From Pontibacter vulgaris (lineage in GTDB: Bacteria > Bacteroidota > Bacteroidia > Cytophagales > Hymenobacteraceae), in the NCBI RefSeq assembly GCF_022758145.1, contig NZ_JAJVDH010000002.1:1-64000 (forward strand): a DNA stretch of 64,000 nt, written 5' to 3'. The position numbers were made by a program, and so were the translations under genes. Below the pieces are notes generated by a model. That model did no database searches. It saw nothing but the letters and a program-made list of their open reading frames with translations, and was not told the DNA's origin. This document shows positions 34,417 through 43,124 of this stretch, one piece after another (the first letter of the stretch is position 1; every line of letters begins with the position of its first letter).

Positions 34417-34890
34417 ATGGATAACGCTGTTCAGCACGAAGAAATCATTTTCAGGTTTTTTAGCGAACTCTTTGATCAGGAAATGGAAGAGGCACTCTGG
34501 GCCGTTGTAGTGGATAAAGAAAAAGGACACTATAAAATAGATAGTCTCCCTTTTTATGCGCCGCTGGTAGCAACCAATGATATAGTCCACGCCACATTTG
34601 ATACAGACGAAAACAAACTGGTATACAAGGAAACAGTAGAATATTCAGGTAACTCTATCGTGCATGTGGTAATTGACGATGAGACAAAGAAGATAGATGA
34701 TATACGCGATATCTTCACACACCTTGGCTGTGTTTCAGAAGCCCTGAACGAACATTACTTTTCGCTGGAAATCCCTTTTAATGCAGATTATGCTATAATA
34801 AAAAAGGAACTGGATGCACTGGAAGATGCTGAAACAATAGAGTATGCCGAGCCCAGTTTATCGGATATTCATAAAAAGCAGACATCTTAA
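34417..34890 (+). CDS. DUF4265 domain protein
   Basis: A 157-residue cytoplasmic acidic protein. The DUF4265 pattern is visible in ALWAVVVDKEKGHYKIDSLPFYAP, ATNDIVHATFD, YKETVEYSGNSIVHVV and LEIPFNADYAIIKKEL. The family is found in bacterial toxin-immunity-like and unknown contexts. No function can be assigned, and no toxin gene is adjacent. It has its own terminator at both ends, so is probably monocistronic. Confidence 0.78.
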   Translation: MDNAVQHEEIIFRFFSELFDQEMEEALWAVVVDKEKGHYKIDSLPFYAPLVATNDIVHATFDTDENKLVYKETVEYSGNSIVHVVIDDETKKIDDIRDIFTHLGCVSEALNEHYFSLEIPFNADYAIIKKELDALEDAETIEYAEPSLSDIHKKQTS

Positions 34891-34896
34891 GGAAAG

Positions 34897-34936
34897 AAAG
34901 AAAAGCGTTCTTAAAACAGGAGCGCTTTTCTTTTTT
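34897..34936 (+). terminator. Terminator of the DUF4265 gene
   Basis: AAAGAAAAGCG (34897-34907) pairs with CGCTTTTCTTT (34923-34933), followed by TTTTT. Confidence 0.85.
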
Positions 34937-35073
34937 GTAGCCTCATACTTCACAATTCAAAACATTTCAAACTTGATGCCTTTTCAGGTATACTTTCCTA
35001 TCAACTAGAGCACATCATATTACTGATCAAGCATAATTTCTTATATTAGAAGATCCTAATTCAGATATAAGTC

Positions 35074-36321
35074 ATGAGAATTTCGCGCTTGTTAGTTTTG
35101 TGCCTGCTCCTAGGAACAACTACTTCTGTTTCTGCACAGCAAAAAAATGATCCGTGGTTAAAAAGAATGTTGCGGAGACAAGCTTCTCCATTACTTAAAG
35201 ATGTTTTAAATAAACCTGATACGTATCAGTACCAGATCATTTATACCCGCATCAACAGGGACAAAAACAACCAACCGCATTTTAAGCATTCCTATTATAA
35301 CGTAGACAGAAACCGCTACTACAACCCTGCCTCTACAGTTAAACTACCCACAGCTATACTTGCTCTCGAAAAGCTCAATGAGCTTAAAGTAAATAACCTG
35401 GATAAGTATACGCCCATGCTTACCGATAGCGCTTTCAGCAAACAGACCAAGGTTGCTGCTGATAGCACCTCCAAAAATGGCTTGCCTTCTATAGCACATT
35501 ATATTAAAAAGGTATTTTTAGTAAGCGACAACGATGCCTACAACCGCTTGTATGAGTTTGTAGGGCAGCAAACATTAAATGAGAAACTGTGGCAAAAAGG
35601 GTATAAAGATGTGCGCATAACCCGTCGGTTTACGCCCATGACACCAGAAGAAAACAGGCATACGAACCCTATCCGATTTTTACAGGAGGGAAAGTTGGTA
35701 TATGCCCAGCCGGCAGCTTACAGCAAGGCCACATTCGACTTTAGCAAAAAAATACTGATAGGGAAAGGCCACTATAACTGGGATGAAAAACTGATCAATG
35801 AGCCGATAGATTTTACTACCCACAACAACCTGCCGCTCGAGGATCTGCAGCAAATGGTACAGGCGGTGATGTTTCCGGAATCGGTGCCGGCCCAAAAGCG
35901 CTTTAACCTGACACAACAGGATTATACTTTCCTGCACGAGTACATGAGTAAACTGCCTTACCAAAGCGATTACCCAAAGTATGATACCACCGAGTTCTTC
36001 GACAGCTATACCAAGTTCTTTTTATATAAGTCAGGTAAAAGCAAAATCCCGGATTACATGCGCATCTATAACAAAACGGGTTGGGCTTACGGCTTCCTGA
36101 CGGATGCATCTTATATAGTTGATACCAAAAACAATGTCGAGTTTATGCTTTCGGCAGTGATCTATGTGAACAGCGACGGCATTCTGAACGACAATAAGTA
36201 TGAGTACGACGAAACAGGCCTGCCTTTCTTTAAAGAAATAGGGGAGATTATCTACAACTATGAGCTGAAGCGAAACAAGAAGTATAAACCCCAACTCAGC
36301 AAGTATAACGCTAAGCTATAG
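35074..36321 (+). CDS. Class A beta-lactamase-fold serine hydrolase, exported
   Basis: A 415-residue protein with a signal peptide (MRISRLLVLCLLLGTTTSVSA). The three class A motifs are in place: S87-T-V-K90 (SxxK), S151-D-N153 (SDN) and K334-T-G336 (KTG). The spacing is larger than in classical beta-lactamases and a long insert lies between the SDN and KTG motifs. That suggests a penicillin-interactive hydrolase or peptidase rather than a resistance enzyme. Substrate unknown. Located in the periplasm or outer membrane. It is convergent with comF. Confidence 0.87.
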   Translation: MRISRLLVLCLLLGTTTSVSAQQKNDPWLKRMLRRQASPLLKDVLNKPDTYQYQIIYTRINRDKNNQPHFKHSYYNVDRNRYYNPASTVKLPTAILALEKLNELKVNNLDKYTPMLTDSAFSKQTKVAADSTSKNGLPSIAHYIKKVFLVSDNDAYNRLYEFVGQQTLNEKLWQKGYKDVRITRRFTPMTPEENRHTNPIRFLQEGKLVYAQPAAYSKATFDFSKKILIGKGHYNWDEKLINEPIDFTTHNNLPLEDLQQMVQAVMFPESVPAQKRFNLTQQDYTFLHEYMSKLPYQSDYPKYDTTEFFDSYTKFFLYKSGKSKIPDYMRIYNKTGWAYGFLTDASYIVDTKNNVEFMLSAVIYVNSDGILNDNKYEYDETGLPFFKEIGEIIYNYELKRNKKYKPQLSKYNAKL

Positions 36322-36336
36322 TTTTTAAAATATAAT

Positions 36337-37023
36337 TTAAGCAGCCGCTATTGTTATCACGCTAACTTCGGTAGAGCCGGCGGCTAACAAGGCAACGGTG
36401 CAGGCCTCCAGGGTAGCACCGGTTGTCATTACATCATCTACTAGCAACACCCGTTTACCAGCAACCAACTCAGGCGACAATACTTTAAAAACATGTTCCA
36501 CGTTTTGCCAGCGGTCTAACCTGTTTTTGCTGGTCTGGGTGGTGGTATTCTCTATGCGGGCTAGGCCGGTTGCCTGCCAGGGCAGTTGCAGTGCAGTAGC
36601 CAGCCCTTTTGCAAAACTATCGGATTGGTTGTAACCCCGGCGGCTCAATTTATACTTGTGTAAGGGCACTGGCACTATAACATCAAACTGCTGGTTATAC
36701 TTATGGTCGGCTAAGATAGTACCATACCGCTTGCCCAAATGCTCGCCTAAATCATGGCCACCTTTATACTTTAGTTTGTGCAACAGTTTTTGTACCCGCC
36801 CCTTCGGCCTGAAGTATAAATAAGAAAACGCAAACCGAACAGGTACTTTGCCCCAGAAGCGGCGCTGTAGCGGGTTCAGTTCGGTGCCGCCATGCAGGTG
36901 CACATCGGTGTAAGGCAACTTTACATTACAATCGGTACATATAAAGGATTCGCCTCTGGCTAAAGCGCCATCACAGGCAAAGCAACTCTCCGGAAAAAAT
37001 AAGGCCAACAGGTCTTCAAGCAT
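36337..37023 (-). CDS. comF: ComF family phosphoribosyltransferase-like protein
   Basis: A 228-residue ComF/GntX protein. The N-terminal zinc-finger-like part reads CFACDGALARGESFICTDC. The PRPP-binding motif VLLVDDVMTTGATL near residue 195 and the preceding VPVPLHKYKLSRRGYNQSD and NRLDRWQNV motifs are typical. It is linked to DNA uptake in competent bacteria. Start ATG at 37023. It is divergent from the AhpD-like gene. Confidence 0.93.
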   Translation of the reverse strand: MLEDLLALFFPESCFACDGALARGESFICTDCNVKLPYTDVHLHGGTELNPLQRRFWGKVPVRFAFSYLYFRPKGRVQKLLHKLKYKGGHDLGEHLGKRYGTILADHKYNQQFDVIVPVPLHKYKLSRRGYNQSDSFAKGLATALQLPWQATGLARIENTTTQTSKNRLDRWQNVEHVFKVLSPELVAGKRVLLVDDVMTTGATLEACTVALLAAGSTEVSVITIAAA

Positions 37024-37118
37024 GTCTCAGGGCAGGGGATAAGTATAAACTCCGTATTTTCGCGTAACTTTATCTTTTATACTTTATTAAGCTTTTTACA
37101 GCAACAGAACATACAACA

Positions 37119-37466
37119 ATGAGTCAGATAGAAGAATTCAACGAATATCGCTCGCGCATGAACGAGCGCATCATGTCTTACGACAATAAAGTAATTAAGC
37201 GCTTTTTTAACCTCGATACGAATACATACGCAGATGGCGCACTTGATGTAAAAACAAAAGAAATGCTTGGCCTGGTAGCCTCTATGGTACTGCGTTGCGA
37301 CGATTGCATTAAATACCACCTGGGCAAATGCTTTGATGAAGGTGTAAACGATGAGCAGATCTTTGAAATTTTCTCCATCGCAAACCTGGTAGGTGGCTCT
37401 ATTGTAATACCGCACTTCCGCCGTGCTGTAGAATATTGGGAAGAACTTAAAGCGCAGAATATTTAA
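37119..37466 (+). CDS. Carboxymuconolactone decarboxylase (AhpD-like) family protein
   Basis: A 115-residue all-helical protein. The AhpD-like active site Cys60-x2-Cys63-x3-His67 (LRCDDCIKYH) is present, with the flanking LVASMVLRC and helices IFEIFSIANLVGGS. AhpD-like proteins are thiol-dependent peroxide reductases or alkylhydroperoxidase partners. No ahpC lies nearby. Single gene between comF and a short conserved gene. Confidence 0.9.
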   Translation: MSQIEEFNEYRSRMNERIMSYDNKVIKRFFNLDTNTYADGALDVKTKEMLGLVASMVLRCDDCIKYHLGKCFDEGVNDEQIFEIFSIANLVGGSIVIPHFRRAVEYWEELKAQNI

Positions 37467-37535
37467 TCGCTGATTGTTAATTGTTGTAGACTCTATAATA
37501 ATAACAATCAGCAATCAGTAACGAGCAACAATTAC

Positions 37536-37886
37536 ATGGTAGAACCATCCGATAACTTAGAACATAGGTGGACCAACCTCCGGGCTGCGCTTATGAAGCA
37601 GTTTGGCAAAAAGCCCGATATGAATGCTATACTTTTCCTGATCGGAATTCAGGAACTGGGGCAAGGGATTTTTAACTTCACAAAAGAGCAGAAGCAGGAC
37701 CTCATGCACATTGCCACTTGTAAGGTTTTCAGCATATCCGGTTATTATGAACTAGAGCGCTTAGACGAAGAAGGTTGGCCACATTACAAAGCTGTTAAAC
37801 CTATTCCGTTTGCTAACCTGCGCGAACAGGAAAATATGCTTAAATGGCATGTGCTGGAGTACTTTGATAGGCTAGAACAAGTATAA
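37536..37886 (+). CDS. Conserved protein, unknown function
   Basis: A 116-residue cytoplasmic protein. Recurrent motifs are LIGIQELGQG, DLMHIATCKVFSISGYYEL and KWHVLEYFDRL. Predicted mainly helical with no membrane segment. I recognise no domain, though the pattern looks like a conserved Bacteroidota protein. It begins 69 bases after the AhpD-like gene. Confidence 0.72.
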   Translation: MVEPSDNLEHRWTNLRAALMKQFGKKPDMNAILFLIGIQELGQGIFNFTKEQKQDLMHIATCKVFSISGYYELERLDEEGWPHYKAVKPIPFANLREQENMLKWHVLEYFDRLEQV

Positions 37887-37986
37887 ATTAAAAACAGATT
37901 TGAGACATAAGATTCAATATCATTGACTATAAGTTACCAGAAGTAAATGATCCAGTGTCTTATTTCCTACGTCTTCATAAAGTATT

Positions 37987-38748
37987 ATGAGAATTATTAC
38001 TTATAACGTGAATGGCATCCGGGCAGCGCTTTCCAAAGGATTTCAGGATTGGCTGAAGGCTGCAAACCCTGATGTACTGTGCCTGCAGGAAATTAAAGCC
38101 TGCGAAGATAAATTCGACAAGGCCGTTTTCGAAGATATGGGCTATAACGTATACCTGCACCCGGCCCTGAAAAAAGGCTATAGTGGTGTGGCTATACTTT
38201 CTAAAGAGAAACCAAACCACGTGCAGATTGGCTGCGGCATGGATTGCTACGATAACGAAGGCCGTGTAATCCGAGCTGATTTCGACACCCATTCGGTAAT
38301 GAGCGTATACATGCCATCAGGCTCGAGCGGGGAGGAGCGCCAGAACTTCAAGTTCCAGTGGATGGATGATTTCTATGGTTACATAGGCGACCTGAAACAG
38401 ACGCTGCCAGGCCTTGTTATCAGCGGTGATTATAATATCTGCCACCAGGCCATCGATATCCATAACCCGAAATCCAATGCCAACAGCTCAGGTTTTTTGC
38501 CGGAAGAGCGTAATTGGATGGGTAAGTTTATCGAGAGCGGTTTTATAGATTCGTTCAGGCACTTTAACCCAGAGCCACACAACTATACCTGGTGGAGTTA
38601 CCGGGCGGGGGCACGCAACAAAAATCTTGGCTGGCGTATTGATTATAACATGGCCACCGATAACCTGCGCGACCGTTTAAAGAGAGCAGCTATACTTGCC
38701 GAGGCAAAACACTCAGACCATTGCCCGGTATTGTTAGAACTGGATTAG
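37987..38748 (+). CDS. xth: Exodeoxyribonuclease III
   Basis: A 253-residue AP endonuclease/exonuclease III. Active-site residues are visible: Asn7 (TYNVNGIR), Glu35 (CLQEIKA), the GDYNICH motif, and Asp244-His245 (SDHCPVLLEL) at the C-terminus. It acts in base excision repair, cleaving abasic sites. Normal length. The downstream region at 38755-38791 contains an inverted repeat. Confidence 0.96.
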   Translation: MRIITYNVNGIRAALSKGFQDWLKAANPDVLCLQEIKACEDKFDKAVFEDMGYNVYLHPALKKGYSGVAILSKEKPNHVQIGCGMDCYDNEGRVIRADFDTHSVMSVYMPSGSSGEERQNFKFQWMDDFYGYIGDLKQTLPGLVISGDYNICHQAIDIHNPKSNANSSGFLPEERNWMGKFIESGFIDSFRHFNPEPHNYTWWSYRAGARNKNLGWRIDYNMATDNLRDRLKRAAILAEAKHSDHCPVLLELD

Positions 38749-38754
38749 GTACTA

Positions 38755-38791
38755 TACTAAAGTATAAGCTTCTATAGTTTATACTTTAGTA
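38755..38791. repeat. Inverted repeat built from AAGTATA words
   Basis: TACTAAAGTATAA (38755-38767) and its exact complement (38779-38791) flank an 11-base spacer, 7 bases after the xth stop. It could be a weak terminator without a GC stem, or a double instance of the iterated word described in the findings. Confidence 0.6.
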
Positions 38792-38877
38792 CACCTTTCC
38801 GCTGCTTTTCTTTTGAAATACAAGTAATTACAGGATCTGAAGATAAGGCTGGCATGTACTAACAAAGGAGCAACGCT

Positions 38878-41800
38878 ATGAAACAACATGATGCGCTTGA
38901 CAGATTGCTGCAGCAACTCCAGGAGTTCAAGAAAAAGTTCTACCTGAATATGTTGCTCAGGGGTAGCATTTTTGCCCTTGGCCTGCTGCTGTCTACCTAT
39001 ATCATGTATAGCATACTAGAGTATCTGTTTTATTTTCCACAGTATGTTCGTGCTTTCCTGTTATTTTCCTTTGTTGGCATTGTGCTGTATGTTTTCATCC
39101 GCTGGATCGCCTTACCCATCTCGGCTCTTGCCAATCTTAAACGCGTACTTTCCGATGAGCAGGCCGCCTTGCGCGTTGGCAGCTTCTACCCCGAAATAAA
39201 AGATAAATTACTGAATGCGATTCAGTTAAAAGATTTAGACCGCACCAATGAGCTTATTGCCGCCAGTATAGAGCAGCGCTCGGGCCAGTTGCTTACTTTT
39301 AATTTTACAGATGCTGTTAAGTTTAAAGAAAACCGGCCACTGCTAAAGTATGTAGCCCTTCCGGCCATTATTGCCCTACTTATTGCCCTCGTTTATCCGG
39401 CCATATTTGTGCAAGGCACTGAGCGGATAATCCACTATAAAAAGTTTTACGCACCAGCTGCTCCATTTAAATTTATAGTTGAAACCAATCCTTTACAGAC
39501 TTTCAGAGGGGAGGACTTTGAATTAAAAGTAGCCATAGCCGGCAAAGCCATACCCAGCGAAGTATTTATACTTTACAACGGCCGCCGGCAAAAGCTAAAC
39601 AACAACGGCCGCAACAGCTATACTTATACTTTTAAGCAACCACAAAAGTCCGTAGATTTTGAACTAGAGGGTTCGGGCTTTACATCGGATACTTATACTT
39701 TGCAACTGCTTTCGCGCCCCAACCTGAAGGACTTCCGGATGGAGGTAAACTTTCCGGCTTATTTGAAGCGGAAACCGGAAGTAGTACAGAACACTGGAAA
39801 TGCTACCATACCTGAGGGCAGCACACTGAAGTGGAGTTTTACAGCCTCCGAAACAGAAAGTATAAACCTTGCTTTTGATGAACCTTCTCAAAGTATAGCT
39901 GCCACAAAAGAGGGAGACTCTTTTAGCCTGAGTAAAAAATTCAGCGAAAGCCAGAACTATACTATAAAGCTGCGCAACCAGTACAGTACCAACAAAGAGC
40001 AGATCAGCTACCAGATCACCACCATACCAGATCGCCACCCACAGATCAGCATCGAGCAGTTTCAGGATACAGCACTATATAGTTTCCTTGTTTTAGGAGG
40101 TGATGTTTCTGATGATTATGGCCTTACACGCCTCGCACTGTTTTACCGCATCAGCAACGATAAAAATCCTAACACCAAGTATAAAAGCAGGCCATTACCT
40201 ATTAATCCGCAGCAGCAAAGCCAGACTTACTATTACCAATGGAACACTGCAGGCCTTAATATGCAGCCCGGCGACAGGCTGGAGTACTTTGTACAGGTTT
40301 GGGATAACGATGGTATACACGGCCATAAAAGCACACGCACGCGCACTTTAGAACTGAAGGTCCCATCTAAGCAGGAACTACAAAAAGAACTGGACAGCAA
40401 TTCCCAGTCTATCTCCAGCCAATTAAGCAAATCGTTAGAGAAATCGAATAAGCTGAAGCAGGACCTAGAGAAATCTGAAGAGAAGATGAAAACCAAGCGC
40501 GACCTGAACTGGCAGGACAAAAAACAGCTGGAAGACCTGGTACAAAAGAAAAAGCAACTGGAACAGGATATCTCTTCGATGAAAGAGTTGTTTGAAGAGC
40601 TGAACAAAAAGCAGAACATGCTGAGCGAGCAAGACAAACAGCTGGCTGAAAAAGCGCAGGAGCTGCAAAAACTAATGAACGACCTGCTTGACCCGGAAAC
40701 AAAGAAACTATACGAAGAGCTCGAAAAACTACTACAGGAGCAAAACCAGAACGATCCTGAACTGCAAAAACTACTTAGCAAACTGGATAACCGCGAACGC
40801 AACCTCGAAAAAGAACTGGAGCGTGCCCTCGAGCTATTCAAGCAGTTGCAATTCGATCAGAAGCTGGACAACGTAACCAAGAAACTGGATGAGCTGGCGC
40901 AGGAAGAAAAAGAACTTTCTGAAAAAACATCTGAGAAACTGGCTGATAACAAACAACTGGAACAGGAGCAGCAGGATATAAAACAGGAATTCGATGAGTT
41001 GAAGAAACAAATGGAAGAACTGAAGGACCTGAACGAAAAGTTGGAGAGCCCTGCCCAGATGGATGAGCAGCAGCAACAGCAGGACCAGCAGCAGGTAGAA
41101 GAACAAATGCAGCAAAGCCAGCAGCAACTACAAAAGCAACAAAACAAAAAAGCCAGCGAAGCGCAGCAGAAAGCAGGGGAGAAGATGAAGCAGATGGCAC
41201 AGCAAATGGAGCAGATGCAGAGCAGCATGGGCATGGCCGGCATGCAACAAAACCTTGATAACCTTCGCGACATACTTGAAAACCTTATTAAGCTTTCTTA
41301 CGACCAGGAAGCGCTAATGAAATCGTTCCGCGGCGTTAGCCAGAGCGACCCACGCTTTATTACCCTATCGCAGCAACAGCTAAACCTCCGCGATAATGCT
41401 AAAGTCGTAGAAGATAGTTTACAGGCACTCGCTAAGAAAGTGTTTCAGATCCAGTCATTTGTTACACGCGAAGTAGCAGCCATGAATCAAAGTATGGATA
41501 ACAGCATGCAGGAACTTCGTGATCGCAACGTTGGCAAAGCTACAGTACAACAACAATTGGCTATGACAAGTATGAATAACTTGGCCCTGATGCTGAACGA
41601 TGCCCTGAAGCAAATGCAACAGGCAATGCAGCAAATGCAGGGAAACATGGCCGGAAAACAGAAGGGGGCTAAGCCAAAACCCGGTGATTTTGGAAAAATA
41701 CAGCAAGAATTGAACAAAAAAATCGAAGAATTGAAAAAAGGTGGCAAAACAGGTAAGACACTTTCTGAAGAATTAGCTAAATTGGCTGCTGAGCAGGAGG

Positions 41801-42192
41801 CTCTCCGAAATGCGCTGAAGGAAATGGAAAAGCAAAGCCAGAAACCTGGCGAGAATGGCAAAAACGGCGAACTAGGAAATATTAGCAAGATGATGGAACA
41901 AAGCGAAACTGATCTCGTTAATAAACGTTTGACCGAGCAAACCATCATGCGCCAGCGCGAAATCCTTACACGCCTGCTCCAAGCCGAGAGGTCTATGAAG
42001 GAACGTGAATTGGACAATAAACGCGAGGCTAAAACAGCGCAGGACATTTCGCGCAAAGTTCCTGCCTCCTTTGAAAAATATTTAAAAGCGAAAGACAAAC
42101 AAACGGAATTACTTAAAACAATACCACCTGCCCTTTCACCGTATTACAAGCAGAAGGTTAATGAGTACTTTCAGAATATAAGTAATAATTAA
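38878..42192 (+). CDS. DUF4175 family giant membrane protein with long coiled coil
   Basis: A 1104-residue protein. Three hydrophobic helices near the N-terminus (about 24-48, 52-74 and 153-175) are followed by beta-rich, Ig-like domains (residues 190-490, PAAPFKFIVETNPLQTFRGEDF). A very long charged coiled coil, rich in Gln, Glu, Lys and Leu (about 500-800), and a further Gln-rich region follow. It matches DUF4175. Gram-negative envelope topology suggests that most of it lies in the periplasm. Possibly links the inner membrane to other envelope structures. An RsbW-like ATPase gene follows at 28 bases, so the two are likely co-transcribed. Confidence 0.88.
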   Translation: MKQHDALDRLLQQLQEFKKKFYLNMLLRGSIFALGLLLSTYIMYSILEYLFYFPQYVRAFLLFSFVGIVLYVFIRWIALPISALANLKRVLSDEQAALRVGSFYPEIKDKLLNAIQLKDLDRTNELIAASIEQRSGQLLTFNFTDAVKFKENRPLLKYVALPAIIALLIALVYPAIFVQGTERIIHYKKFYAPAAPFKFIVETNPLQTFRGEDFELKVAIAGKAIPSEVFILYNGRRQKLNNNGRNSYTYTFKQPQKSVDFELEGSGFTSDTYTLQLLSRPNLKDFRMEVNFPAYLKRKPEVVQNTGNATIPEGSTLKWSFTASETESINLAFDEPSQSIAATKEGDSFSLSKKFSESQNYTIKLRNQYSTNKEQISYQITTIPDRHPQISIEQFQDTALYSFLVLGGDVSDDYGLTRLALFYRISNDKNPNTKYKSRPLPINPQQQSQTYYYQWNTAGLNMQPGDRLEYFVQVWDNDGIHGHKSTRTRTLELKVPSKQELQKELDSNSQSISSQLSKSLEKSNKLKQDLEKSEEKMKTKRDLNWQDKKQLEDLVQKKKQLEQDISSMKELFEELNKKQNMLSEQDKQLAEKAQELQKLMNDLLDPETKKLYEELEKLLQEQNQNDPELQKLLSKLDNRERNLEKELERALELFKQLQFDQKLDNVTKKLDELAQEEKELSEKTSEKLADNKQLEQEQQDIKQEFDELKKQMEELKDLNEKLESPAQMDEQQQQQDQQQVEEQMQQSQQQLQKQQNKKASEAQQKAGEKMKQMAQQMEQMQSSMGMAGMQQNLDNLRDILENLIKLSYDQEALMKSFRGVSQSDPRFITLSQQQLNLRDNAKVVEDSLQALAKKVFQIQSFVTREVAAMNQSMDNSMQELRDRNVGKATVQQQLAMTSMNNLALMLNDALKQMQQAMQQMQGNMAGKQKGAKPKPGDFGKIQQELNKKIEELKKGGKTGKTLSEELAKLAAEQEALRNALKEMEKQSQKPGENGKNGELGNISKMMEQSETDLVNKRLTEQTIMRQREILTRLLQAERSMKERELDNKREAKTAQDISRKVPASFEKYLKAKDKQTELLKTIPPALSPYYKQKVNEYFQNISNN

Positions 42193-42220
42193 GCACCTAT
42201 AGTTACACTTAACGAGTAAT

Positions 42221-42646
42221 ATGAATCAGGTTAAAATTCAGATTCCATCACTAATTGAGAACATCAGAGTAATAGAGAGCTTTATCGATAACTCCAAGGA
42301 TGAATTTGATTTCGAAGATGATATTTATGGCAACATTATGGTTGCTGTAACGGAATCTGTAAATAACGCCATCCGCCATGGCAACAAATTTGATAAAGAC
42401 AAAAACGTTTATCTTACACTGCAGGTAGAGCAAAACCAACTGCTTTTCGAAGTTGAAGATGAAGGCCCTGGCTTTGATTATGATAGTTTACCAGATCCTA
42501 CTGCACCTGAAAACCTGGAAAACCCTGGTGGCCGCGGTATCTTCCTGATGCGTAATCTCTGCGATGAGGTTAACTTCCTGGATAATGGAAAAAAGGTACA
42601 ACTAATCTTTAATATCGTAACAGCAACTAATGGATCATCCAATTGA
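42221..42646 (+). CDS. RsbW-like ATP-binding protein (anti-sigma kinase fold)
   Basis: A 141-residue HATPase_c protein. The N-box is E45-S-V-N48-N-A-I-R-H (VAVTESVNNAIRHGN), G1 is EDEGPGFD (79-86) and G2 is GGRGIFLM (103-110). This single-domain size and motif set is that of RsbW/SpoIIAB-like anti-sigma kinases. No sigma factor or anti-anti-sigma gene lies in the window, so the partner is unknown. It overlaps ybeY by 17 bases, which implies translational coupling. Confidence 0.92.
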   Translation: MNQVKIQIPSLIENIRVIESFIDNSKDEFDFEDDIYGNIMVAVTESVNNAIRHGNKFDKDKNVYLTLQVEQNQLLFEVEDEGPGFDYDSLPDPTAPENLENPGGRGIFLMRNLCDEVNFLDNGKKVQLIFNIVTATNGSSN

Positions 42647-43058
42647 GTTTTTTAGCGAGGATATTGATTTCACGCTACCGAACCCAGACAAAGTATCAGA
42701 TTGGATTGCATCTGTAATTGAACAACACGACAGCGAATTAATAGGGCTCACCTATATTTTCTGCTCCGACGATTACCTGCACGAGATCAACGTGGAATAT
42801 CTGGACCACGACACCCTAACAGATATCATCACCTTCAATAATGCCGATGAAGAAGGCACGATTGAAGGTGATATTTTTATAAGCGTAGACCGCGTTCGCG
42901 ATAATGCCAACACCCACGGCACCTCTTTTGAAGATGAAATGCACCGTGTACTCATACATGGCGTGCTTCACCTGTTAGGTTTTAAAGACAAAACTACCGA
43001 GCAGGAAGCACTTATGCGTAAACAAGAAGATTCTTGCTTATCTTTGCGTAATTTTTAA
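42630..43058 (+). CDS. ybeY: Endoribonuclease YbeY, 16S rRNA maturation
   Basis: A 142-residue YbeY. The metal-binding motif reads HGVLHLLGFKD, with a conserved His-x3-His and an Asp where the third zinc-binding His lies in E. coli. Close Bacteroidota homologues show the same change, so I treat it as lineage-typical. The conserved LNxxxR-like region is replaced by VEYLDHDTLTDIITF. It processes 16S rRNA 3' ends and takes part in ribosome quality control. The start overlaps the preceding gene by 17 bases. Confidence 0.92.
   Translation: MDHPIEFFSEDIDFTLPNPDKVSDWIASVIEQHDSELIGLTYIFCSDDYLHEINVEYLDHDTLTDIITFNNADEEGTIEGDIFISVDRVRDNANTHGTSFEDEMHRVLIHGVLHLLGFKDKTTEQEALMRKQEDSCLSLRNF
43039..43046 (+). 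promoter_or_regulatory. -7 element TATCTTTG inside the ybeY end
   Basis: TATCTTTG lies within the last codons of ybeY, about 80 bases before the mnmG ATG. If used, the mnmG leader would include the parS palindrome at 43090. No -33 TTG is visible. Confidence 0.4.
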
Positions 43059-43089
43059 TCAGAAAAAGGAATTACGTTTCTCTTCTTGA

Positions 43090-43105
43090 TGTTTCACGTG
43101 AAACA
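43090..43105. other. parS centromere site (ParB-binding)
   Basis: TGTTTCACGTGAAACA is a perfect copy of the canonical 16-bp parS palindrome bound by ParB/Spo0J. It extends to a 20-bp palindrome with GA/TC at the ends (43088-43107). It lies between ybeY and mnmG, 19 bases before the mnmG ATG. parS sites usually cluster near the replication origin, consistent with the candidate origin about 4.5 kb away. Confidence 0.93.
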
Positions 43106-43124
43106 TCTCTAAAATCAAAAGTAC

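Noticed and set aside
35074-36321. Antibiotic-resistance beta-lactamase
   Set aside because: The three class A motifs are present, but the spacing and long insert fit a penicillin-interactive hydrolase. Resistance cannot be claimed.
40233-41273. Long reverse frames over the DUF4175 gene, rich in Ser, Cys and Leu
   Set aside because: They are complements of the Gln/Glu/Lys-rich coiled coil; the plus-strand gene explains them fully.
42947-42980. YbeY inactivated because the third zinc-binding His is Asp
   Set aside because: HGVLHLLGFKD is a lineage-typical form in Bacteroidota, and the frame is intact.
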